From Tricholoma matsutake (lineage: Eukaryota; Basidiomycota; Agaricomycetes; Agaricales; Tricholomataceae), in assembly GCA_026075535.2 (NCBI GenBank), contig AP026550.1:6200001-6264000 (forward strand): a DNA stretch of 64,000 nt. The letters are read 5' to 3'. Each line of letters opens with the position of its first letter. Within the stretch, counting starts at the first letter, position 1. The position numbers were made by a program, and so were the translations under genes. The notes under the pieces were generated by a model, which worked only from the letters and a program-made list of their open reading frames with translations, was not told the DNA's origin and searched no databases. Positions 24,101 to 34,880 of the stretch are shown one piece after another.

Positions 24101-26236
24101 AAAGGGGGCAGTCCTGCATACAGCCACATTGTTCATGCCTTTGCCATGAGCATTCGATGCATCCATTTGACACGTCCAATGTGAGTGGATGTGTGTGGAG
24201 CAGTGAAGCATTGGTCAGATCCTTGAGATTTAAGCCATGCCTGCATTTTGCTGGACTTCAGCTCTCCATTGTCGGTAATGTATGTCCCAACTTTCAAGCC
24301 AGTTTCATTTTCTCATGCCAACTCCCATGCCTTGAGCTCAGGAAAAGAATCATCTTTATGTTTGAGGGGTATAGACCATGGGAATGAGGTAAAATCATCA
24401 ATGGTGTCCATTACATATTCATGACCAGTATGGGACTTGACCGCATGTGGGCCTGATAAATCAACCCACACCTTCTCCAGATGCCTAGTTGCCCTATGTC
24501 CCTCACCCTCTTCTCGTTTCTTTGGGACTGGTGTTCTCATCTGTTTTCCAACAAGACAAGCATCACATTTGGGTAGCCATGTAGTGGCTGACAATGGTGT
24601 ACCTGTGAGTGCGCCTTTCTTGGCCATATCACACAGGGATTGGTAATTGGCGTGGCCAAGGCGATGGTGCCAGGTCTCCAGATTTGGCAATCCATGAATT
24701 GTTAACGTGTGCTCAACAGATGCGGAGTGTAGGGTGAGTGAGTAGAGTTTCTTGGAGGTCATGGAACCACGAGCTATCAACGTGCCTGTGGATTTGTTAG
24801 TTATCTAGCAAGATGAGTTGTCAAAATGTGTGACAGCGTTCAAGTCTCCTGCAAGGGAACTGACAGATACTAGCCGAACTGTTGACTCAGGGACATAAAG
24901 TGTGTTATGTAAGATGATTGATGCGCCCTGAGCTACCTGTGGCTTGACATCACCCATGCCGATCGCAGTGATCAAAGATCCTCCCATGCCTTTAATTGAT
25001 CGGGAAGTGATCGGGTGGAGAGAACAGAAATCAGAATGGTCTGGGGATATGTGAACAGTGGCGCCACTGTCAACAAGGAAGGGTAATTCGGTCAATGAGA
25101 TATGGGTGTGCTTGGTCTGATTTAAGGGTGTAACAGTGAAGGTGCTGTTGTCCACTGGAGTGGTGTGCTTTGTCCAGTCAATGGTGGTTCTTGGCTCCTC
25201 CTCGACCACAAGCCAGCCCTCATATTCAATTTCATTGATTGTAGAGGTGGGGGCAGGGTCACATGCTATACCCACAAAGTCAGGGGGTGAGGTCGCTGGT
25301 GAGGAAGGGTTATGATTGACCATGACCATGAAGGCGCAGCCATTTATGTCTTTCATGGTTATGGGGATCTTTGAAGTAGCGGGACTAGGTTTTTTCTTTT
25401 GATCAGAAGCTGCCCTCCATGCTGCGATTGACTCAGTAAGTGTCTTCCCTGCCATCCCTCCACCAGGTTTGATGCAGTACTCGATGGTGTGTCCTGACTT
25501 CCCACAAGTAGAGTTGCTATAAATGAGTCCATTTGGTGGTCTGGTCGGTTTGGTACAAGCAGTTAGTGCGACAGAGGGACAGAAATCATTGCGGACATCG
25601 TTCTCAAGAAGGGATTGCTCATTCTCCAGGAACTGATGAATTTTCATGGAAGTGTATGGTGATGCGTCAGTGGAAGCCATGATATCTTGAGAAATAATGG
25701 AATGCACATGAGGAAAATGTTCGCTGAGGGAGTAGAGGAGTGCAATACAACAAAGAAGATCAGGTTTGATGTCCCCCATGGCAAAGGCGCATTCAATGAG
25801 GGCGCAAATCTTATCAGCAGTTTCAGGGAGGGGGGTGTCCTTTGTGCATTGGATGGAAAGAGCCTGTTGTAGAAGTTGGACCTGGTGGACTGGTCCCTCT
25901 TTCTGGTGGCGCACTTGGAGTGTGTCCCAGTTGACACTAGGTCCTTTTACCATGTCTAGGAATGGCCGTTCAGAGGGAGCAACACTAGATGCTATAAATG
26001 CATAAGTGAGCCTCGAGTTGGCTTTATAATTTGCAAGGGCACGGGGTACATTTGAGGATGGTTCAATGATGTTGTTGACAATGTACTCATAGAGCCCATT
26101 TAAAGAAAGAGCAATTGTAATTTCTTTGCACCATTCTTTGTAATTGGACTTCAGTTTATCGAGCTTCTCCTCTGAGTACTGAACAGACAGTTTAATGAGG
26201 GAGATAGATGGATGGGATTGTGGATTCGGACATCAT
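21183..26236 (-). pseudogene. Copia 1 Gag-Pol polyprotein (decayed)
   Basis: From high to low coordinates: Gag from ATG near 26236, with KLKSNYKEW and ALSLNGLYEY, then the 24805-25953 frame; a zinc knuckle-like CGKSGHTIEYC near 25.5 kb; protease FLVDSGATVHIS near 25.06 kb; GAG-pre-integrase WHHRLGHANYQSL near 24.67 kb; integrase VWVDLSGPHAV and TDNGELKS (24.3-24.5 kb); RT blocks YGKDYTKTTSPTMG and QQIDIKTAFLYGLLPDDEVQ (22.4-22.5 kb); RNase H DSNWANCLDTRRSVGGFICS and SSCEAEYMAA (21.5-21.7 kb), ending LFTKALDVKQF near 21.2 kb. The RT active site reads YVND (22139-22150) instead of YVDD. Several stops and a hAT-like insertion break the frame. The element is dead in cis. Confidence 0.9.
23184..23755. 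mobile_element. hAT-like MITE, family B, 572 bp, TSD ATCAGGGG
   Basis: The terminal repeats are TAGGGTGTAGCACAGGT (left) and, in reverse complement, TAGGGTGTAGCACAGGTA (right). The perfect 8-bp duplication ATCAGGGG is at 23176-23183 and 23756-23763. The inside repeats acaggtacaggt / acctgtacctgt words. It splits the linker between integrase and RT of Copia 1. Confidence 0.92.
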
Positions 26237-26433
26237 ATTTGATGGTAAAGTGTTGCCAGGTAGAATGGTGACAAAGTATGTAGTAACAAAGGGGAATGCT
26301 TGCTGGAAGACCAGATGTGCTCAAAGTGAAGTCCGTGATCCAAGACAGAATGGATGATCAAAATGATTGGACCATATGATGTATAGTGTCGAGTGGCTAG
26401 GAAGTTTCTACCATTGTTTCTAACAATGGGAGT

Positions 26434-26444
26434 GGCCCATAACC
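26434..26444 (-). promoter_or_regulatory. Copia 1 primer binding site
   Basis: GGTTATGGGCC directly abuts the inner edge of the 5' LTR. The same 11-mer follows the LTRs of Copia 2 and Copia 3. It resembles the internal (half-tRNA) initiator-Met primer site used by many copia elements. Confidence 0.75.
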
Positions 26445-26796
26445 TGTAGAAATTCAACCTAGCATAATCAGAGTATAGCTCAGTCTCTGTACAAGCGACT
26501 AAGTGAATACAACAACTGTACCTAGCATAATCAGAGTATAGCTATAAGTACAGTAAGTATTGGTTCGTGATATTGTAATGTCTAGAATACTCACCTCAGT
26601 CTCTGTACAAGCAACTGAGGTGTTTGGATAACTACCTACCCTATATATAAGTGAGTTCAGCTACACAAAGAGTAAAAGGGATAAGAGACACAAAGGTGTC
26701 TATGAGATGGTGCATCAAAGGGATGTGCTAAAAATAGTACATACATCAAAAGATGTGATCATGTATGCTTACGGTGTGATAAACAGCACCTCAACA
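26445..26796 (-). repeat. Copia 1 5' LTR
   Basis: 352 bp, nearly identical to 20790-21141, followed by the target duplication CACCA. It contains a tataagtgag-like element that could serve as the promoter core in either orientation. Confidence 0.93.
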
Positions 26797-26801
26797 CACC
26801 A

Positions 26802-26856
26802 GCTTGCTGGGCATGCAAAGGAGCTTATCACAGCATTTGTATATTATTATCACCAG
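26802..26856 (+). pseudogene. XPG/GEN1-like nuclease, exon continuation after Copia 1
   Basis: The sequence joins in frame to 20789 across the CACCA duplication. It reads LAGHAKELITAFVYYYHQ, the helical linker preceding the XPG I-domain, and stops at a splice donor (gtgggt, 26857). The acceptor is ttgcag at 45299-45304, so what was an intron of about 220 bp is now some 18.4 kb long. Confidence 0.75.
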
Positions 26857-27022
26857 GTGGGTGGTTATTCAGCATTATTACAACATGGACACCTCAGTGT
26901 TACTCATGGTGTTAAGGGCAACACCCACAAATCTGCTAGCTATGATCATGCATGTTCTCTCTACAAGAAGGGGGTGGGACTCATGCACATGATGTGGGAA
27001 TTGATGGTTTTGATGCAAAGGG

Positions 27023-27687
27023 TTATTAGTAGTAGTCAGAGTAGTGATTCAACAGTGATTCAACTCAACAATTCAACAACAATTTAGGTCTGACTCATCC
27101 AAGTGGATCACTGTTGAATTGTCTATGAATCAATGTGTCACTCTGACCATCAACTTTCATATAGTGATTCATTGGTCAACTCAGCTGCCTCTTCCAACAT
27201 TTGGACCATCCTCTCACCACCTGTATCCAACTCCTCTTAATCTTGAGCTACAGCCTTTTTTTTGTTGCTTCCTTGGTCTTTTTACAGGGTTCAGGTTCAG
27301 GAGAGGTAGAAGTAGTTTCTGCTTCTTTAGCTTTGAACAATTTGGTTCAAGCGCAGGCAGGAGGCCTCTTTGCCCTGCAGTACTCAGTGTCTTAGCTGTG
27401 GGCTTGGCTGGTATCATGTTGAGTCAACAGTGGCAAATGGCAGTGTGATGCCTCTTACATACTACAAAGTAAAGGGATATTTGAAATAGTAAAGTAAGAG
27501 GGATGGAAGGAATGAATTGTCTCAGTGAATTGCAATTCAAAATGTCAAATCACCACAGTTGTCATTGTCAATTCAAAAATTTGGGTGATTCAACCATTGA
27601 TTCGACTTGTTGAATTGGACCTTGTATCACCATTGAATTGCCACCCTGAATCACCATTGAATCGTCTACTCTGACTGCTACTATTAA
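27023..27687. mobile_element. TIR element with GATTCAA repeats, about 665 bp
   Basis: The left end TTATTAGTAGTAGTCAGAGT and the right end in reverse complement, TTAATAGTAGCAGTCAGAGT, are near-identical. Both are followed by gattcaa and gtgattca words. No convincing target duplication is found. It lies in the interrupted intron of the nuclease gene, and frames inside (27119-27448) look non-coding. Confidence 0.6.
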
Positions 27688-27726
27688 TAGACAAGTTGGT
27701 TGAGAAAGGTATTTAACACCACAACT

Positions 27727-28377
27727 ATGTTAGGAAACAGCCCCATTACCTAATGAAATTTCATTATTATTTTATTATGTCAAATTATGCTGAATTACAC
27801 TGAATTACACTACACATGTAAAGCATGAGAGTCTTATTTTGCATGCATCAATATGTATGTGCATGTATGTGCACATTGGTAGCAACAATGTACAACAGTA
27901 CAATATATGTAAAATAGTATATAAACCCCAAATATACACCTAGGAGACCCCAGTTGTGTTCTCTTAGGTATTACACCTACACTTGTGGTGCAAAATGCCT
28001 TCCTCAACCAACTAATCTATTAATAACTCCTCACATCAAAACCATCATTTCCCCCATCACATGTGTGCATCCCGCCCCCTTCTTGTAGAGAGAAGTCAGA
28101 GAATCTGCATGGTCTTAGCTAGCAGATAAGTGGGTGTCACCCTAACAAACTATGGGTGGAATACCTAAGAGAACACAACTGGGGGTCCCCTAGGCCTATA
28201 TTTTAGTTCACATATATTGTACGTTGTTGCTGATGATGCACATGTATATGTATGTACATATTGATGCATGTGAAATACAATTCTCACACCTCATGTGCAC
28301 TATTATTGAGTGTAATTCAACATAATGAAATAAAAATAAAAAATTTATTATGTAATAGGGGCTGTTTCCTAAACATG
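27727..28377. mobile_element. Long foldback (palindromic) element, about 650 bp
   Basis: The left arm starts ATGTTAGGAAACAGCCCC and the right arm ends GGGGCTGTTTCCTAAACAT. Pairing continues through matched words deep into each arm: ctaggagaccccagttgtgt with acacaactgggggtccccta, and gcatgcatcaatatgtatgt with acatattgatgcatgtg. The arms are about 230-260 bp with a unique centre (about 27985-28140). There is no transposase frame. The target duplication is unclear. Confidence 0.75.
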
Positions 28378-28393
28378 GAGCCTCACAATTGCA

Positions 28394-28728
28394 TATAGAA
28401 ATCCAATCTAGATAATACATGAATAAGCTCAGTCTGTGTATAATGGACTATATATTAGTACCTAGATAATACATGAATAAGCTATAAATACTACAGTAAG
28501 TGATCTGATCAAAGTGAGTGCTAGCAAATCTACTCACCTCAGTCTGTGTATAATGGACTGAGGTGTCTATGTCTATCTAGTCGAATATATATACCATGAG
28601 TATGACAATGGAAAATACAATAAAGAGACTATTAGAAAGGAATACAGACAAGGGGAAATACACATCATTTTGTGTGCTATAATTAGCATGACACATCAAA
28701 GGGTGCATTCACAGTGTAGATCTCAACA
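28394..28728 (-). repeat. Copia 2 3' LTR
   Basis: 335 bp, begins TATAGAAATCCAA and ends GTAGATCTCAACA on the plus strand. It contains an internal near-duplication (ctagataatacatgaataagct twice) that is present only once in the 281-bp partner LTR, accounting for the length difference. Confidence 0.9.
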
Positions 28729-28780
28729 CTCCTCCTCACCGTGAATACTCCTCCTCATCGTGAATACTCCTCCTCACATG
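28729..28780 (-). promoter_or_regulatory. Copia 2 polypurine tract, tandemly triplicated
   Basis: The plus-strand unit ctcctcctca(t/c)(c)gtgaata occurs three times next to the LTR. On the minus strand this gives three gaggaggag tracts in about 52 nt. Copia 1 has two. Confidence 0.6.
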
Positions 28781-28789
28781 GAATTGGCA

Positions 28790-31242
28790 CATGTTATTGG
28801 AGACCCAAGAAGTCACATAAGCATACAAATTGTTTGACATCAAGAGCCTTGGTGAAAATGTTGGCAATATTATCCTTGGTATTGATGTAAGATACAGCCA
28901 GTTCCTTGGATTGAATGCATTCACAAAGGAAGTGGAATTTAATGTCGACATGTTTAACTCTGGAGTGGAGGAGAGGATCCTCTGACAGGCTAATTGAGGT
29001 GGTGTTATCACATAAAATTGGGGTCAGCACGTCGGGTGAATGACCGATAGCGGTAAGCAATGAATGAATCCAAACACACTCTTTTGCAGTCTCAAAAGCT
29101 GCAACATACTCAGCTTCACATGATGATGCTGCAACTATTTTTTGTTTCAGCAGTCCACAAAACAGCTCCAGACCCAAGTGAACACATGTAGCCACCAACA
29201 CTGTGCCTAGTATCGAGGCAACTAGCCCAGTCAGAATCAGTATATGCCAATAATGAGATAGGGTTGTCTCCACCTAGGTAGAGTTTAAGGTCCCACATTT
29301 CTTTAAGTTAGCAAACAAGACATAGAGCAGTGTGCCAATGTTCAAAGGAATAAGAGTCCAAAAATTGTGAAAGTTGTTGGACGGCAAATGAGATATCTGG
29401 ACATGTTGAGATGGCCAGGTATAATAGGCACCCAACCAAGGAACAATAGGGTAAGTTTGATAGTTTGGTTTGTTTGTCAACAGGGAGTGTGGTGCGGTCA
29501 ATGTGGTGAAGTTTCTGTCCTAGTTCCATTGGTGCAGATAGGGGGTGTGCATTGGATTGACCAAATTGGGACACAATTTTGTCAATTAATGCCATTTGCA
29601 ATAGAGCAACAGTTTGATGTATCCTGTCCCAAGTGATTGCAATACCACCAGTTCATCGTTGGCAACAATGAACCATGCTGTTCCCAGATCTGAAATTGTC
29701 CAGATTTTTCACATTTGGTCTTTGAACTGTTCATTCTCTTCTTTCCAACTAGCAATGGACAGGTAGTCATTTACATGGACTGCCACTACAATAGTTCCAG
29801 TGTTAGCCTTACAATAGTAGATGCATGATTCACATGAGAGTCTCATAAAACCCCAAGAAATCATCTGTGCATTCAGTGTTTGATTCCAGATGCATCCACT
29901 CTGTTCCATACTGTAAAGTCCTCACTGTAACTCCCATACCCAATCTTCTTTCCCAACTTCTACAAAACCAGTTGGTTGTTCCATATACTGAACCTCATCA
30001 GCCAGTAAGAGTCCATAGAGAAACATGGTTTTGATGTCAATTTGTTGCACATCCCAGCCAAGTGAGGCAGCAATGTGCAGGAGAATCTGCCAAGATTCCA
30101 TGCATGCAGTAGGTGAGGTAGTTTTTGTGTAATCTTTGCCGTAAATCTGTTCAAACCCTTTGAAAACAAGGCATACCTTCCAATGCACTGGAGTGCCATC
30201 CTCATTTCATTTGATGTGGAAGACTGGGTGACCCTTATGTATGCAGTGCCCCTGTGGTACATTGGCTCTTGGAACTAATTCATAGACTTGCATGTCTTTT
30301 AAGGACTTGAGTTCCTTGTGGTAGCCTTCCTCCCAATGCTCAGAGTCTGCCGAGTCCTGGGCTTCCTCCCAGGTAGGCAGGTCATCTTTGAATTGTAGTG
30401 ATCCAGGATCTATATCAGACATCTCCAAAATCAATGTGTGTAATTGACATGCCTGATTGCCAAGTATAGGGTCTTTGATCAATTGCTGATTGGCTCGATC
30501 ATGATTGACAGGTGTAGGCATGATGATGTCACAGAGCCCTTCCAGGATTCGCTTCCATTCTGTACATTGCTCCTTTATATGCTCTGCAGATTCTCGTGAA
30601 TTATGGATAGCTCGACCTAGTCTAGTAGTGGCTGGGCCTCCATTTGGATGTTTATCGGTAGGAATTGGCACTCTGGTGGATCTGCATGGTTCTGAGGCTC
30701 CTGGCTCAGGAGTGTCTGTTGCAACAGGCTCATCTATGGGTAAGTCATCAACAGGTCCTGTGTTGGGTATGGTGATGTCATCATGGATGTTGACAGGGAT
30801 GAAAGTTGACAGAGAGTCTCTTCTGTTTGACCTGGTGCATCGTGTGGTGCAGGCAACAGTACATGGCCATTATGGCTTTCGACAAAACTGACATGGTATG
30901 AGCTATACACCTTGCCAGTTTTCCAATCGTAACCCCGATACACTTTTGATTTGAGCTCATAGCCAATGAGTACACATTTGATTGAACATTCATAAATTTT
31001 TGGGTTGTTTCTGTTCTGGATAAAAATGTATGCTTTACAACCAATCTCCCTCATGTAAGAGTAATCAGGTTGCCATCCATGCCATTTCTCCTAAGGGGTA
31101 GAGCATTTTAGTGAACTTGTTGTAGTCTTGGCATGCAGGAGAGAAGCCGCTAAGTAAAGTTTGTCCCAAAGATAAGGCGGTAAGTTGGCGTAAATGTGCA
31201 TGGTGCACACCTTCCCCATTAGTGTCCTGTGCATATGTTCAA
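28790..31242 (-). pseudogene. Copia 2 integrase end, RT and RNase H (decayed)
   Basis: From high to low: the integrase/linker segment LPPYLWDKLYLAASLLHAKT and MREIGCKAYIF (31.2-31.0 kb); RT VCLVFKGFEQIYGKDYTKTT and QQIDIKTMFLYGLLLADEVQ (30.2-30.0 kb); an active-site region VHVNDYLSIAS (about 29.77 kb) where YVDD is expected; and RNase H DSDWASCLDTRHSVGGYMCS and SSCEAEYVAAFETAKECVWI (29.2-29.05 kb). It ends IFTKALDVKQFVCL near 28.8 kb. Frames are broken by stops and indels. The upstream Gag-integrase part is displaced to 40255-44803. Confidence 0.88.
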
Positions 31243-31836
31243 CCCCAGTGAAAACCCCATTGGGGCTAGCCGATTTACATCGAATCGGATCATATTGCTT
31301 TTTTCCCATGCCCAAAATTCTATTTAAACTGAGTAAATCTCTTATTCCAGCTTATTCCATGTAATACTGTCTCTTTTCGCATGCCATCTCACCACGTCTC
31401 ATATCAATTTACTCACTTCACGTGCAATCATGCGACCACACACGTACCATGAGACAACTGATAACAAAATCAAATGTCTTCTGTTGGTGGCCAAGATAAG
31501 CAGTATTTTTGCGACTGCCCTGAGCAGTGTAAATTGAATAAAAGGGTGTCTCGAACAACGTATCACAAGCATGCAAAATACTGAGAACCTGCATATAGAG
31601 ACTGGCATGCCAATGGGAGAGATGGAACTCGTTCAAGTGGGCCTGGGCCACAGAGGACCAAATGTGGGATGGCTCTGTCCCGCCTCACAACCATGACCTC
31701 CGCCATTGCATATGTATGTACCTCATTTGACTCTTTATGATTATGTGTGCTAACCAGCCTTTAGCTGTCCTCTCAACTTGATAATGTATGTTTTGTTTGT
31801 GGCTCTTCCGTTGACCCGCTCACAAGAACAAGCAGG

Positions 31837-34747
31837 ATGTATCTGGTCCCAGTCAAGATTTCATGCAGGATGCAATCTGTAACTCTGGAATGTTGCCAAC
31901 ATCTAGCGATGCAGCCCCACTGTCGCCGCCAGCTGGACCAACAACACCAGCGGGCCCTCATTCTGTGGAGGAAGGTGCAGAGGGTTTTACTGATGATGGG
32001 AGGGCTAGTGAACCTAGTCACTTGGATGGCTCGCAGGAAGCAGACGCAGATGGTAGATGGTTTGGCCCCAGATTCCAGCATTCTTCACATTGATATAGAT
32101 CTTCAGATGTTGTCCAAGAAGGCCCAGCTTGATGAAATGAAAAACACTCTTGCATTTATTGAAGCCTTGCATAATGCATCTTTAAATGACCCATGTGCAA
32201 ACCTCGATGACAATGTGTTAGCCCAGCTCCAAAATCCTCCCCAGGAGCCCATCAACATTGGTGATGACAATATTCTCACTGGGCTAGATCTGTTTCTTGG
32301 GACCATCAACTTCTCCCAAGATGCTTACATCAACTTGTGAGATGTAATGATGCGTCACCACCCAGAAGACAAGATTCTGTCCTTTGACCAGATCAAACGA
32401 ATTGTTGCGCAAATCACAGGAGTTGTTCCGATGTCCATCACATGTGTGAAAATTCATGCATCGCATACACCGGTCCATTTTTGGAGCTCAACAAATGTCC
32501 CTACTGTGGCGATGACCGCTATAGCAATCCCAAAATGAAAGCAGCAAAGCAAGAACTTCATACCATTCCACTTGGGCCTCAGTTACAGTCTCTCTTCAGA
32601 GATCCCAAAGGTGCCAAATTAATGTCCTACTGACGTAGGGAAACTGAGGCAACAATTTCAGCCCTCCAACAAGATAATGGGCAACTTGAAGCCTATTCTG
32701 ATTTTATTCATGGATCCGAGTACTTGAGTGCCGTGCAGGAAGGCTGGATCACAGATGAGGATGTCGTCCTTATGTTTTCAATTGATGGTGCACAGTTGTA
32801 TGCCCACAAGGTCTCCAACTGCTGGATCTACATCTGGGTCCTATTTGATCTTGCCCCCAAGCTTTGTTACAAGAAAAAATATGTGCTACCTGGGACCATC
32901 ATTCCGGGGAAGCTGAAGAACATTGATTCATTTCTATTTCCAGGATTTTATCATCTTTTGTCTTTACAATATGAAGGGTTCAAAATATAGGATGCATCGC
33001 ATAATGTGACATTTACCTGCTGACCATTTCTGGCATTGGGCACTGCAGATGGCCCAGGGATGATGTATATTAGTGGATTGGTTGGATATCATGGGAAATA
33101 TGGCTGCCGCCTGTACTGTGGTCTCGTTGGCCAGCATAAGGCGGGCGGTGTCCATTATTATCCTGCTCTACTCAAGCCCAATAACTTTTCTGTGCCGGGG
33201 TGTTCCCATGATGACATTTCATATACATCCCTCCCAACATGTTCCCCAGAAACATTCTGAGAGAACCTAAGCTACCTCGTGGAGTCCCCAAACGAGACTC
33301 AGTACAAAAAACACTGTCTGAAGACGGGTATTTAAAAACTGAGCCTTTTCTTGGGGCTTCAGCAACACAAGGCCTTGTCTCTTCCAGGTTGCTTTGGTTT
33401 GGATCTGATGCATTTACTTGCACTCAACATTCCAGATCTTCTCATTCCTCTCTGGCATGGCACATTTGACTGTGATAAGACTGATCATCGCTCCAGCTGG
33501 GATTGGGCAGTACTCCAGGGCACAGTTTGGGAAGCTCATGGAGAACAGGTTGCTGCTGCTACACCTTATCTTCCTGGTTCTTTTGATTGTCCACCTTGAA
33601 ATCCAGCTCAGAAAATCTCCAGTGGATACAAGGCATGGGAGTACATGCTATACATGTACGCTCTTGGACCAGCACTGTTCTACAGTGTCCTACCTGAGAA
33701 ATACTGGAAGCATTTTTGCAAGCTAGTGTACGGTGTATGGATCATTTATCAACACAAAATCCAGTTTGCAGACCTCCAGAAAGCTCATGATGCACTCATT
33801 CAATTTGCCCATGAATTTGAGCTTCTTTATAACCAGCAAAGACCAGATCACATTCACTTTGTACGGCAATCCATCCATGGTCTTACACATCTAGCTACCA
33901 AAATTCTATGTATAGGCCCTGGTATTTGTTCATTGCAATGGACAATGGAACGAGTAATTGGTAGTTTGGGTCGGGAGGTCCACCAGCCATCAAATGCATT
34001 TGCAAACTTATCAAGGAAGGCTATCCAACATTGCCAAGTCAATGCTCTGAAAGCCATGGCACCGAATCTCGATCGCTATGTGCCAGCTGACATTCCTCAA
34101 ACTGCTATCAATGTTGGTAATGGGTTTGTCCTTCTTCGTGCATGAGATACCACTGCGCGAGTTATGTTGGATTATGAAAAAGATGCGCTTGGGAAGTACG
34201 TCAAGGATATTCAAGATATCAATGACTTGGATGATGAATGGCATCCCATGGTGACTAGATGTGCAAGACTGTGGTTGCCTAATGGGCAGATCGCGCGCTC
34301 CGCTTGGAAGGAAAAGGAAAAGGCTAAAGTGTGAATCACAAGGAATGTCAAGGTTAGGAACAAAATTTCCTTCTATAGAATGATGGGTCTTAGTTCTCTT
34401 CTGGTTCAACTTCGGTCCATTTTGCAGAGGTTCAATATGACTTCCGAATGCAATTTGGGCAACAATATAAGGTACTGGCACTCATATCCATGTACTCACC
34501 TCCACATGCTGGTCTCTTTGAAGTGTCAAACGGGACTGTTTTGTCCTGTACCTATCATGGTGATGCCCACCTCAAGGTGATCAACATCTCTTCTATTGTT
34601 TTGGTCATTGCAATGATTCCACACGATCCTTTTGTGGATGGAGATATGCAGGAACAATATTTCGTGGCAGAAAAGCCTGGATTGGAAGCAACAGTACTCA
34701 GAGGTGTCGAAGACGATCAGGCAGAGCAAGATGGAGATGAAGAATAG
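31837..34747 (+). pseudogene. Tnp2/Plavaka-like transposase (decayed)
   Basis: Readable in order: SKKAQLDEMKNTLAFIEAL and LDLFLGTINFSQDAY (32.1-32.33 kb); MMRHHPEDKILSFDQIKRIV, then after a frameshift CENSCIAYTGPFLELNKCPY and QELHTIPLGPQLQSLF (32.35-32.6 kb); DEDVVLMFSIDGAQLYAHKV, SNCWIYIWVLFDLAP and YKKKYVLPGTIIPGK (32.75-32.93 kb); ALGTADGPGMMYISGLVGYH, GKYGCRLYCG and HYYPALLKP (33.03-33.2 kb); DTRHGSTCYTC; FVRQSIHGLTHLA and CSLQWTMERVIGSLGREVHQ, then CQVNALKAM (33.85-34.06 kb); and a C-terminal region ending GVEDDQAEQDGDEE at 34747. This is the pattern of the Tnp2-like transposases abundant in mushroom genomes. Several stops are TGA (32338-32340 and 34143-34145 for example). Its product would have moved the 9-kb element. 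Confidence 0.85.
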
Positions 34748-34880
34748 ATATAAGTATACTAAATTCTAATACAGTATATAGATCATCGTGACTCGGGATA
34801 AGATAATCATAAGCACCTTGTGACTTTGTTTACTTTCTTTTGTCATTCTTCCATTTCACCTCACCTTCAATTCTGTACAA

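Larger units (their letters stand above)
20790..26796 (-). mobile_element. Copia 1: complete Ty1/copia LTR retrotransposon, 6007 bp, TSD CACCA
   Basis: Two 352-bp LTRs (20790-21141 and 26445-26796) bound the element. The same 5-mer CACCA lies outside both (20785-20789 and 26797-26801). Gag-protease-integrase-RT-RNase H are encoded on the minus strand in copia order. The integration is in an exon of the XPG-like gene. A family B hAT-like element (23184-23755) sits inside it. Confidence 0.95.

Noticed and set aside
27119..27448. Plus-strand frame of 109 codons
   Set aside because: Lies inside a TIR element in an intron; translation is unremarkable and overlaps other open frames.
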